Part shown: in pieces, positions 15,101 through 24,427 of the stretch | How the letters are laid out: each line of letters starts with the position of its first letter | Position numbering within the stretch: position 1 is the first letter of the stretch | Source: Drosophila miranda | Taxonomy: Eukaryota > Arthropoda > Insecta > Diptera > Drosophilidae | Direction: 5' to 3' | NCBI RefSeq assembly: GCF_003369915.1 | Contig: NC_046676.1 | Coordinates: forward strand, 4,898,001 to 4,962,000 | Length of the DNA stretch: 64,000 bases | Translations under genes and position numbers: made by a program | The notes under the pieces: model-generated | What the model was told of the DNA's origin: nothing | Seen by the model: only the letters and a program-made list of their open reading frames with translations | Databases searched by the model: none

Positions 15101-18100
15101 AGCTCATCAGAGAGTGAGTGTCTTTTCCAGAGATTATTCAGTTTAACAAGCCGCCATCGATCTAGCACTTGGGCAGTGGATCCCACTCAGGACCCCGCCA
15201 AGGCGGCTTACTACAAAGAGTTCCTTTATGTGCTGAATCGCTTGCGGTACAACAATTTGGAGACCCTGAAGCCCTTCGAGAACGACACCACTCTGAGCAA
15301 TCTCGCCTATGTGGACATGCTGCTGGCGCTGCAGGAGAAAGTCCTGCCCAGTCCCAGGCCTGTCCTCATGGCGCCTATCATCACGGAGGTGGGTCTCTGC
15401 CAGTCCACGAGCCAATTGACGCGCTACGGCAATCCCTATGGCAGGCTGTGAGTTCTCCTTGCACTCGGATTTTTTCCGTCGCTAGCCTCTCGGTCTCTTC
15501 CAGAGAAACCCTGAACGTAACGCCTGTGCGGCAGTGCGGCTTCTTCAACGAATGCCAGTTCATGCACAAGCCCTTCAACAGCATCCAGACCCATGTGTTT
15601 CTGGTGAGCGCCAGCATTTCTGGGGAAAAAATCGACTCCATTTTCGTACTCTTTTGCAGTATATGCACGATGTCAATGAACTGATGCTGCCCCACGACCG
15701 ACGCACCATCACCTTCGATGCCAAGACCAAGAGCTCCTACGTCCTCAAGCTGCTGATCAGCTCCATTTCGGCGGACAGGGAAGTGCGCAACCTGCCGGTG
15801 GCCTATCGGAAGTGTCGCTATCACGACGAGAACAATCTCCGGTACTACAGCGTGAGTTTCCATCAAGGTCGGCTCGTTCTTGAACGGGATTCCCAAGCCC
15901 TGATCTCTCTCTGTGTACAGCCCTACCATCCGAGCCTGTGTCGTCTTGAGTGCCGCATCAACTGGGCCCTGAGCATGTGCCATTGCAAGCCCTTCTTTTA
16001 TGCGGCTGCCCCACAGGCCCCCATCTGCAATGTGACCGGAATGCTCTGCCTGGCCGAATCCAATTGGCTGGAAAGGCCCTGCCACTGCTTCTCCCTGTGT
16101 CGAGAGACAACGTACAGCATCATCGAGGAGTACGAACAGAGCGGAGTGAGTATCTCCCCGAATGCATCCAACAAACTGCGATTTATATACATATCTTCTC
16201 GTTCTCAGGGCGATCAGAGCTACGTGGGCGAGCAGTTCGAGCGGACGATCATTATTAAGCTGGAACTGCCCAAGATGGGGATGAAGCGTCGCGTGGTCTT
16301 CAGCACGGATCAGCTGATCATGTCCTTTGGCGGAGCCATCGGCCTATTTCTAGGCGCTAGCTTCATGACCTTCTATGGTCTGATACATCTGTTCTTGCAC
16401 TTTCTAGTGGTCCAATGCAAATGCCGGCCCAGGATCCCCCTAGACCGTGCTCCGGATGGGAAAAGAAAGTGGTTCACCTTTAGGAAGCCATAATTTTTGA
16501 GTAAATTAACTTGATCTTTAATTTTCCTTAGCTTTAAATAAACATTTTTGGCTTTCTTAACTCTACAAATTTTTTTAAGCTTACAACTAGTCTTCAACTT
16601 AAAATAAAACAGAAAAACAGAACTAGAAAGATTTCCTTATGACACGTACATACATTAGCAGAGACAAAAAGAAATGGAATTGTTGTCAGCTTAATGACAT
16701 CAAAGTGACTGGATGGCCAAGAGCATCGTAAAGAGAGGCCCTAAAGGGGAAGCCACAAAAGTGGCTACTTGGCGTTGCAGAGAAGAAAGCCGCCATGCCA
16801 CACACGTTCGCCAGGGGGAGGGGGGGAGTTCGGTTCAGTTCAGAGAGCAGGGAAATTTTCACTTTTTGCGGAAGACAGTGAAGCAACAACTGCAGTGGAA
16901 AATCACTTTAAAGCGGAGATTTCCATTTCTCAAATGTGACAATTTGGCTCGGCTCCGAGGGGAGTCTTGGGGGAGTTTATGATGTCTTCAATTTACACAC
17001 ATTCGTCCACACTTGGCCAAAAGCCGAGTGCAGTCAGCGAAGCGAAACGATATTGTTGGTATTGTTGTTGTGTAAAGCTAACAACCTTTAAAGTTTTGCT
17101 TAATTTTAGTTTCTTTGGCGTTGCGTTTTCCTTTGCGCGGATTGAACCTGGATCGGAAAATTAGAAGCTTTTCAATTGCCGGCTGGAAGAAGCCGTTAGA
17201 AAACCAATTCACAAATGAGAATTAGCAAATAATGTAAACACCACCTTTACGCTTATTATGGAAATTATAATGGCTAGATCCAAGAAGTTCTCTGTTTCTG
17301 GCATAAATTTGTTCTGGTCTGTTGCCAAAAAATAAATTAAGACCAAAAGCCAGACGGAGAGCCAGCCAAGCAATTAAAATGGAACTAATTTTAGTGTGTG
17401 GAGTGGATGGATGGATAGATCTCTCTGTTTGGGGCTGTTTAACCTTTGGGAACAGCGCCGCCTCCCTCTCTCTCTCTCTCTCTCTGTCTTTGGGTTGCAT
17501 CTCTTCCACATTTGTGACATTTACATTGGCATTTGGCAACTTTGCGAGAGAACAACAAAGAACCGCAGCCAACAATCTTTAGCCATGAATGAGGCCGAGC
17601 AAAGCAAAAGCCAAGAATTACTTGGTAAGATGATCCACACACAAGCACACGGGCACACACTCGGGCATATTGCACACGTTCTCTCAGCATAGTATGTGTT
17701 TCTGCTCTAGTTCGCACTCAGGTTGAAACGAACAACAACAACCTCTGCACAATTGCGTGTTGAACAATTTCCAAATTTCATAAATACCAAATGCACTCGC
17801 CCGCATCAGACAACCGCAGCAACAGTGTATGTACGATGCTCTCCACGCTCTCCACGCTCTCCACGCTCTCCACGCTCTCCGCACTTTGCTCTCCAGCCAA
17901 AAAGCTAATTCCTACTCTCCGAGGGCAGGGTGTATTTCGATATAAGGTATGATATTTTCGCTTATTTTCTCTTCACTCATCCTCTGCGTTCTGACGACAT
18001 GCACTCAAGCTAATTATGCCATTGAGGGAGAGGACTCTGGGGAGGATGCCTCACCTTGCCTGAGAGTGATGCTTAGAGGGACTTTGCTATTAATAGCAGC

Positions 18101-19671
18101 AGCAACAGCAGCAGGCGGCCACAAGGCGGCACTTCTTATCTTCTTTCTTTCAACTGCAACTCCTACTCCTTCATCCTCCTCCTCCTCCGACCAGCCGTTA
18201 GTTTATTTTCGGGCAGACGAAACGAATTCCGACACCTGTCCAGAGAGCAATGACGAACAGACAGAGCAGCTGTCGGCAGCGAGAGCGGGACGAACGAGAG
18301 TGTTGAATGTGCTGAAAATGTAATTTTCGTTTCCACTCACACTGCATGGCAAATGAAGCAAGAGGAAAGAGGAAAGAGCAAAGAGGATAGAGGGGAGAAC
18401 TTTCTCAGAGAGCTCAACTGGAAATGCCCTTCCCATGGGAAGTCGTGGCTTGGGAATAGGCAGCTGATGATGGGGTGAAACGAGATGGGATCAGCCATTT
18501 CAGTGCATGGAAAGATTATTCTGACATTCTGCAACTACTATATAATACATAATTCCTTTGAAAGAAGGGTATAAACATATTCGTGTTGCCTTTATTCTGT
18601 TCTACTTAAAGAGAGGATGAGCCTACACGCTGGGGAATGATAATGAGGGACAAAAAGGGAGGCAAAGTGCTTCCGAGTGGCATTCTAATGTATTACCTGC
18701 TTTAAATTCATGCCATTAGGTTCCTAATCATTGGCAGCTGTCGGTAGTTCATCCAAGCCCAGCCCATCGGTCCCTCCCCCTCCCCCAAAGGCTCGGCTCC
18801 GCCCGGCATTAATTTAGTCTTGTTAAATGGAATTGTATACAGGCGCAATAAACATTTACTATGTACGAAAGTAAGTTGCCTCAAATGGCGTCATGAGAGC
18901 CATAAATTATAGATACCACACAATAGACACTTGGCAATAAAATCAATTAATGATAAAAAAAAAACCGAAACAACAAAAATGCGCCAGGCAACGTTTCGTT
19001 TCGTTTCGTTGTGTCCCCTCAAGAGGCTTTAGATAAATGCGAAATGCGGAATGTGCGGAATTTGTCTTGTTTTTCCTCTTGCTATTTTGTAATTTTATTG
19101 CTGCTTTTGCCATTAAGACAATTTTCAAAAAATACGATACTTTTCGGTATTAAAAAACGAATTTCAAAACCCTTTTGCATTCATTTATGACTCTATATCA
19201 GAACTAAATGGTTTTTTGTCACCGACCTTGCCTTTAATTATTTTGTTTCTTCTCTTTTTTCTGCGCGCGAGGTTTTTGTTTACACACGAGAGAATTCCGG
19301 CCAAATGCCGAGAGTTCTTGACACACTCTGAGACACAATTGGAGACAATGAGAACAAGTTACAGCAAAAAGCAAAAGCATAATTCCATTTTGTTTATTTT
19401 CCGACCTGTTATTTGAGGGGGTTCAAAGAGACTGAGAGACAGAGAGAGAGAGAGAGGGAGAAAGTGTGGACGGAGATTTCCCCCAAAATTGATATGGAAT
19501 TCGCAGAACAGAACCCACAGACGGAACAGAACTTTCTGTCGAAATGCTCGTGTTCGAAAGCGATTTCGAATTTCCGCTGAAACATCAAAAAGAACTCACC
19601 TTCATGTCATTGATAATCTGTTGGAACAGACTCCCCAGAGCAGAGCTATCGCGTTCCAGACTTAGATCCAT
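163..19671 (-). CDS. mim: Missing-in-metastasis (MTSS1-like I-BAR protein), 3' end off window
   Basis: This gene encodes an I-BAR (IMD) protein that binds acidic membranes and actin and shapes protrusions and endocytic membrane. Coding exons read from the splice sites are 19600-19671 (start MDLSLERDSSALGSLFQQII), 5565-5626, 4584-4657, 1780-2234, 1452-1709, 775-1086 and 163-280. Phases agree through 775-1086, and the total so far is about 450 codons. The IMD occupies roughly residues 1-235 and shows the family core LDAFQKIAD, the basic KKRSSDTLRLQKKARKG patch and EERLRYC. A Ser-rich SRKSSVCSISSMNSS segment follows, as in MTSS1, and then a Pro/Ser-rich tail. The C-terminal WH2 actin-binding motif is not seen and should lie left of position 1. 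Two short in-frame cassette exons may lie between the last two exons. The 14 kb intron between the first and second coding exons holds nested genes. The family call is firm; the cassette exons and anything left of 163 are uncertain. Confidence 0.88.
486..500 (-). other. mim: Candidate 15-nt microexon of mim
   Basis: Fifteen nucleotides (KPAHV in phase 0) lie between an acceptor CCGCCCGTAG and a strong donor GTGAGT. The acceptor sequence is the same ten bases as that of the candidate exon at 591-647. The length is a multiple of three, so it could be optional. It rests on splice signals alone. Confidence 0.3.
591..647 (-). other. mim: Candidate in-frame cassette exon of mim (57 nt)
   Basis: The minus strand shows an acceptor (CCGCCCGTAG) and a donor (CAG then GTACAG) bounding 57 nt. 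The exons on both sides are in phase 0, so inclusion keeps the frame and would add 19 residues. There is no protein-level recognition, so this is only a splice-signal-based candidate. Confidence 0.3.
2235..4583 (-). other. mim: mim intron; no other gene seen
   Basis: This intron separates the IMD exons at 1780-2234 and 4584-4657. It holds a (TG)n tract near 2478-2519 and no coding exon I can support. The open frames here are low-complexity or shadows. Confidence 0.7.
2478..2519. repeat. (TG)n microsatellite
   Basis: A run of TG dinucleotides with a few TCTG interruptions at the left side, inside a mim intron. Confidence 0.95.
6128..6166. repeat. (AG)n microsatellite
   Basis: About 19 AG units followed by a short TATATATA stretch, in the long first intron of mim. 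On the minus strand it is a CT tract of the kind GAGA factor can bind; occupancy is not shown by the sequence. Confidence 0.95.
8568..8598. repeat. CATCC pentanucleotide repeat (copy 1)
   Basis: Tandem CATCC units that degrade into CACCC. A second array of the same unit lies 770 bp downstream in the same intron. Confidence 0.9.
9339..9385. repeat. CATCC/CGTCC pentanucleotide repeat (copy 2)
   Basis: Seven or so CATCC units that change into CGTCC/CGTAC variants. Same unit and same orientation as the array at 8568. Confidence 0.9.
10055..10777 (-). CDS. CheB42c: CheB-family secreted chemosensory protein
   Basis: CheB proteins are small secreted, ML/GM2-activator-like proteins found in gustatory sensilla. 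Exons are 10538-10777, 10291-10467 and 10055-10234, all in phase 0, giving 198 residues. Residues 1-17 form a signal peptide ending near IWATDYELLLED. The middle exon, with GNW, DFC and DQYWFKYW motifs, is 177 nt, exactly the length of the middle exon of the CheB42a gene at 13836-14567, and aligns with it. The C-terminal part has GRYKTVISFEAFDEKNVPRP against GRYKLVVLFEAFDKSNVKRP in that paralogue. The first donor is GTAATT, which is weaker than usual. A TATATAAA box lies about 30 bp upstream of the ATG, so the 5' leader must be very short or absent, or the true TSS/start differs. It is nested in the mim intron, on the same strand. The family is firm; the letter (42c rather than 42b) is a guess from position. 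Confidence 0.82.
10807..10815 (-). promoter_or_regulatory. TATA box of the minus-strand CheB gene
   Basis: The minus strand reads TATATAAAG about 30 bp before the ATG at 10777. It is the only good TATA in the region and is oriented to the gene. The TSS itself is not determined. Confidence 0.6.
10816..12627. other. Intronic/intergenic, no gene seen
   Basis: AT-rich DNA between the nested CheB gene and the tRNA cluster, with CA/TG tracts near 11410 and 12436. Open frames here lack homology I recognise. Confidence 0.6.
12628..12700 (-). tRNA. tRNA:Lys-CTT: tRNA-Lys (CTT), copy 1
   Basis: A full cloverleaf of 73 nt: acceptor GCCCGGC/GTTGGGC with discriminator G, D arm with GCTCAGTCGGTAGAGC (A box), anticodon stem TGAGA/TCTCA with loop CTCTTAA giving anticodon CTT, and T arm GTGGGTTCGAGCCCCAC (B box). 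No intron. A T6 run a few bases past the 3' end is a Pol III terminator. One of three identical copies in 950 bp. Confidence 0.97.
13109..13181 (-). tRNA. tRNA:Lys-CTT: tRNA-Lys (CTT), copy 2
   Basis: Identical in sequence to the copy at 12628, same strand, with its own T-run terminator. The flanks differ, so the copies have been kept alike while surrounding DNA diverged. Confidence 0.97.
13509..13581 (-). tRNA. tRNA:Lys-CTT: tRNA-Lys (CTT), copy 3
   Basis: Identical to copies 1 and 2. It is transcribed away from the CheB42a promoter that begins about 200 bp to its right. A T5 run follows the 3' end after a short spacer. Confidence 0.97.
13791..13798 (+). promoter_or_regulatory. CheB42a: TATA box of CheB42a
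   Basis: TATATAAA lies about 40 bp before the ATG at 13836, predicting a TSS only about 10-20 bp before the start codon. The minus-strand CheB gene has the same TATA-to-ATG layout. Confidence 0.65.
13836..14567 (+). CDS. CheB42a: CheB-family secreted chemosensory protein, upstream partner of ppk25
   Basis: This is a CheB protein, secreted and gustatory; in D. melanogaster CheB42a is known as a modifier of DEG/ENaC channel function. Exons are 13836-14096, 14156-14332 and 14397-14567, all in phase 0, giving 202 residues. The signal peptide covers about residues 1-22 (CLFVVLQLSFVCLSRA), then IEYEFLLEKDGLMAPC. The middle part shows GNWQKTMF, DFC and NQYWYKFW; the end shows GGRYKLVVLFEAFDKSNVKRP. 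Intron positions match those of the paralogue at 10055-10777. The gene stops 223 bp before the ATG of ppk25, with ATTAAA but no AATAAA in between, which fits the dicistronic CheB42a-ppk25 transcripts described in D. melanogaster. The name rests on this adjacency. Confidence 0.88.
14791..16493 (+). CDS. ppk25: Pickpocket 25, DEG/ENaC channel subunit
   Basis: This is a DEG/ENaC sodium-channel subunit; the D. melanogaster gene (lounge lizard) acts in pheromone-sensing neurons. Exons are 14791-15113, 15166-15447, 15504-15603, 15660-15851, 15921-16145 and 16209-16493, and phases join cleanly to 468 residues. TM1 is about residues 38-58 (FWLAMILASAYYAI). A Cys-rich extracellular domain follows, including CRLECRINWALSMCHCKPFF and CHCFSLCRETTY. 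TM2 is about 410-440, with SFGGAIGLFLGASFMTFYG, which carries the family GxS selectivity filter as GAS. ATG 14791 was chosen because the frame upstream has no other ATG. A polyadenylation signal AATAAA lies near 16537. Nested in the mim intron on the opposite strand. Confidence 0.93.
16536..16541 (+). terminator. ppk25: Polyadenylation signal of ppk25
   Basis: AATAAA about 43 bp after the stop codon; no earlier AATAAA follows CheB42a. Confidence 0.7.
16542..19599. other. 5' part of the mim long intron, non-coding
   Basis: Between ppk25 and the first coding exon of mim. It contains CT/GA tracts (17463-17484, 19441-19456) and a short tandem array of a CTCTCCACG unit at about 17838-17880. No gene seen. 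Confidence 0.65.
17838..17880. repeat. 9-bp tandem repeat (CTCTCCACG)
   Basis: Nearly five perfect head-to-tail copies of a 9-bp unit. A period of nine keeps any frame open, which explains the repeated Arg-Ala-Trp open frame on the other strand; I do not treat that as a gene. Confidence 0.9.
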
Positions 19672-21164
19672 TTTTCCTTAGTTTTATGTGACTTGCTCTC
19701 GATATGGTTAGGGTCGATCGAACTTCGAATTTCGGATTTCGTTATTCGTTCAGTTATTCGCTCGGATTGACTGGTTTCCTTCTAGATGTATGTTATTTAT
19801 TTGATTACTTTTGTTTCATTTTTATTGGAAAAGCAAAGTGATGAGTGGGGGATCTGTAAAAGATGTAAACATCGTAATTTAGTACAGACGTATAAATAGA
19901 ATTACTTAACAAACTAATCTACAAGCACTTCCGAGTGGAAATCTGTGTCTCATCTGGATCATAAATTACCGGAGTTTTGTCGGCTACTAAGGCGGGTCCG
20001 GACGAGCTCTCGTAAATAATCAGAGATGTAAAACGATGTCTTCCCAAACAAGAAATTATGCTTAATTATGACAGATGGGGAGAGGGAGTTTCCCTCTGGC
20101 GTAGCCGCAACATGGGGACTGCATTTGGGGATCGTTGACCCACATTGGGAGAGAGCTATCAGTGTCATGATTTATTGTTCATGCAGTGGGCCTAATTGTT
20201 AATTATTAATCGATAATTGATAGGAGGGGGGTGGGCACCGCCTGTCCGCCCACAGGAAGTTGCAAGTTGCGCGTCCACAGCATAAATACGAATTATCGTC
20301 GAAGCACTAGACCTGAGGCCTGAGGCCCATACAAACGACTTTCATTAGGGAAGTGCAATAGTTGTGACCCATTTGTAAGTCGTTGCGGTACGTGTCTGCT
20401 GGGGTTCTCCGCCAGTTGTACGGTTTTCGAAAGTGCGAGCCTTGAGAGCAATTAGTGCTTGAGAGGCGTCAAACGTACAGATTTTCAGAGTCAAGTTGTT
20501 GCATTAACCTTCGACCGAGGGCCAGCCAGCCCTGAAAGAGGCCCAGGCGCGGCTCGAGTCTCAAGTCTTAATGGCCATAACTCAAGTGAGACCTGCACTT
20601 GAGGCCATATCTTACTCTTTTTGGGCTGATTATGACATTGACGGCAACTCCGAGTGAAGTTCTTATACATGTGTTTTTTTTTTGTGTACATCATCAATGC
20701 ATTCAGAAAGCGTCCACAATAGATACTCAAGCGTGAAGGAAGCCAAGGCACACAAATGATAAAAAGCAACAACAACAACGAGTGCTGATTGCCCAGACTG
20801 CGTATCTTTTGTCTATGGGTCTACGACTGCGGTCTGCGACTGTGGATACTCGCAGAGAAAAGCATCAGCGCCGTCAAAGAACAAGTTGTGGAAAAAGAAA
20901 GAAGGAAAGAAAACCAGCAAGCGGGGTCGAGGCTTTGCACACCCCTGAAGAGCGATCGATATACTGGTACATGAGCCCCTCAGAATATCTGGGTTGCAAA
21001 TCACAGACTGTGCCCATCATACCCTCCGCTAAAGGGTATGCATCAAGCGCGCACAACAAAGTCGCGGCGAAAAGGCAGGCACTCACACAATCGCATACAA
21101 AAGAGCGGAGCAAGGCAGAGCGAATGGAAGTACTAAACAAGTAGACCTGCATCTTCTCTCTCTA

Positions 21165-21195
<31 letters not shown>

Positions 21196-21284
21196 GTGTC
21201 TCCGCCTTAGTGGAATAGTAGTGTAAATGACCTCTCGAGATAAAATTGTGGCCACAAAGCAAACGATGACAGGCATCGCTGTAG

Positions 21285-21347
21285 CTGCGCTGCTGCTGCT
21301 CTGCTGCTGCTCTGCTGCTGCTCTGCTGCTGCTCTGCTGCTGCTCTG
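21285..21347. repeat. 11-bp tandem repeat (CTGCTGCTGCT)
   Basis: About five copies of an 11-bp unit built from CTG triplets plus CT. Because 11 is not a multiple of three, all frames are used in turn, so this is not a coding repeat. Confidence 0.9.
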
Positions 21348-22227
21348 CAGTGCTCGCAGAGTTGCAATTTCCTTTGCAGTGCGGAAATAAGTTTTTGTTT
21401 TCTTCTTTTTTTGGCAATTGACAGACTTAAATCTGGTTTTCATACTTATGTACATATGCCTGCATTGGATATACAAAACATTGACCCAGTTATCGTGCGG
21501 TTGCACTTAAATCATAAGCCTACAACTGGTCGAGCGAGTATGTATAGCTAAAATGTATCTGCATATTTCTTATCCACGGCTCGGCGGAAGCAGGCGGCGT
21601 TTTCCCAACGTGAAGATAAACGCTCTGGATGCTTGGGAAATCCAGAGCAGAGGCCACCGAACCGAGCTGGGGGTCAGGCCTGCTGCAGATCGTGCTCTGA
21701 CCCCTCGGAACGGGGGAGGCCGTTCTTTTGGGCAGTAGCCAAATCACCAAATCGTGCATTAACAAAAACAACAGAGCACCACAAAAAGTCGCTTCCCAAC
21801 AGGAAAACAACAATTTCGCAAAGTAGCCCAAAGAAGAAGAGCAACAAAAAAAAAACAATGGGAACAAAAAGGGAAGACTGGATTGAGCAGGCCAAACTTT
21901 AGATACCCTTACCCTTACCTTTAGAAAATTCAAACATCCAGAAAGAATCAAGAACTTGTTTGTTTCAGTGCAGTGAATAGACATCTTATACATCTGTTGG
22001 GTTCTACTCCTCTTTTTGCAAGGGTTTAACAATGGGAATAAAAAGGGAACTGGAAACTCTGGAATCAGGGATCTGTGGAATAAGCCCGCATCAAGACACA
22101 CACACACATACAGTACAGTACAGTACAAATGTCAAGTTGATGATGATGACGATGCTTTTGTTGGAGTTGTGTGTTGCCTAGGCTGGGATACGTTTTAATT
22201 CCAACTACGCATAATTTTCCGCCCTAT

Positions 22228-22228
22228 T

Positions 22229-22265
<37 letters not shown>
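22228..22265. repeat. (TC)n microsatellite
   Basis: About 19 TC units. Same class as the tracts near 17463, 21160 and 24399. Confidence 0.95.
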
Positions 22266-22268
<3 letters not shown>

Positions 22269-24392
22269 GTTGCCTGCCTCTGTGCTGCGGCTGCGGTTTC
22301 ACTGAGATTTCTGTTGAAACAGAAGCGGAAGCTGCGTTGTGGGGTAAAAGGGAGATTTGTATACACAACTCGCATGTCTTGTTGCATGTTGCATGGATTT
22401 CTATTACAGGAAGCGACTTGACTGACAGTCCCAGAGAAGCGGCGGCAAATGCTGCCAGACACCACTTTTGTCAAGGGCGACAGAGCTGTTGTTGCTGTTA
22501 ATTGCTCACCAAATGATGGACGCACACGCACCTCTCTTTCCAGCCTCTCTCTCCCCCTCTCTCCTTGGGAGCAGCGCAATTATGCGTAAATGCAGATGAG
22601 TGAGTACGTTTAGGGAAGACCGGCAACGCGTCCGTGTCCGAGCAACAGCTCGGAAGACTAGGGCTCGGCAGAGCGGCAGAGGCAAGGAACCAAGAAAGCT
22701 TTAACGGCATTTCTTGGAGGCGAGCGCCTAAACGACTGAGAAGGTCCTGAGTAAACAATTATTCTTTGGCTACAGCTAATTCCGTTTAAAAATAAAAGCC
22801 AGCTGATAAACCAATCAAGAAAAAACTATAGTATGAGCCATATGTTGACCGATATCAGGGCTGTTTTGTATGCCACATTGTGGTTCACACTCTTAAAATA
22901 GGCATTGTTTCTGGAAAATCAACAAAGCTTGGAACTTGGATAGTGTTCTTATCGGTGGGAAATGGTTTGCAGGCCTGAGGGTTTCCACTCTTAAAATGTG
23001 ACACATTTCCTTTGGAGGAAGCACTTTCGTTTCGGCACTGCTTCTCCTTCGTAAAGCAACAATCAGATAATCCACTGCTGGAAACTTTCTTATCCACTCC
23101 ATCTATTTATGTACGAATGTTTGTCTTTCGTTCTCCCCGGCCCCATAAGTTCTAAGGGGATTCCGGTTAAACAAATAATATTACAGCTGCATATACATAA
23201 GTGTGTGGGACAGTGAGAGGTCTGCTATGGGACTTGGGCTTCTGCCAGATTTATACGGTACGGGGTGTCGTCTCTATCTAATGCCGCAAGGTAAACGATA
23301 CTTTGTAGATGGCAATTGTTGTGCATCCGAGAGCTCCGAGAGCCCCCATGACTTTACACTTTCACCGGCAACAAACAACAACAACAACTGTGAGCATCTG
23401 TGGCCAGCCGCCAAGAGTCGAGATGTCTCGGCCCTTGGTCTCTCCGTGGGTCTGGGGTGGATCAGGGGCCTGGCTCCAGTCGAGCCAGTTGGGAAAGCGA
23501 GATGCTGGGCCGTTCGAAAAGAACGCATAAAACGATGATGATAATCTAAAGATCAAGTTTTTTATGTTGCTCGAACAAAATCGACAACGTCACCACGCAC
23601 ACATACACCAGCATTTATGTGTGTTTATCTGCATGCACACAATGCGAGTATGTGTGATTTTCTATCTTTAGCGTCATCTGTGCTTTGCCTTGCATTTTCA
23701 TTCCATTTGATGTTTTTTTCTGGGACTCGGTGAGGGCATCTGCTTTTCCTCTGCCCCCACAAACACACACAGTCTCGTATGGCGCGTCATTAACCCAAAT
23801 TTTCTATGAATAAAATATAGCGCAAAAAGGAAAATACTCAATGTTTATAGTGGAGCAATATTGAACGGATTTCTTTTTTTTTTTTTTTTGTTGCTTTCTG
23901 TTTTCGAGTTTTGTTCTCAATTAATTGAATAATTCGCAGCTCGTTTCGAGGGCTGCTGAAATACGTCCAATCTATTGGATAATAGGCTGTTAGCCTGATA
24001 ACCTCATTGATAAGGTTTCTGGTTATGCTTCGGTTGTGTTATCTAATCAGCAGGGACTCGGGAAGCACAATCGATTTGTTTTGCCACACGTGTTTCAAGC
24101 TATGTACTATCGATCGCAAGACAGTGAGAGAGTGGGAGTGAGAGGTAGAACCAACCAAAAAGTAGAACAGAAAACATAAATATTTCGCAACAACAAACGC
24201 CCACAAATCTGCAGACACCACACAACCAGTCTGTGTGTGTGTGCGTGTCCGTGTGTATGTGTGTGGGTTCCCTCTGGAAATAAACTTTCGGCATTTAGCC
24301 GCGTTTAATCGATTTGTGCATACATTTATGTACATACGTATGTTTACACATGGCGGGGCACAGAACAGATCTACTTTGGCCCCACAACCCAT

Positions 24393-24427
<35 letters not shown>

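Noticed and set aside
17684-17908. Repeated Arg-Ala-Trp protein on the minus strand
   Set aside because: Generated by the 9-bp CTCTCCACG tandem repeat.
21227-21421. Plus-strand frame with a Leu/Cys-rich signal-peptide-like segment
   Set aside because: The hydrophobic run is produced by the 11-bp CTG repeat; no other gene feature.
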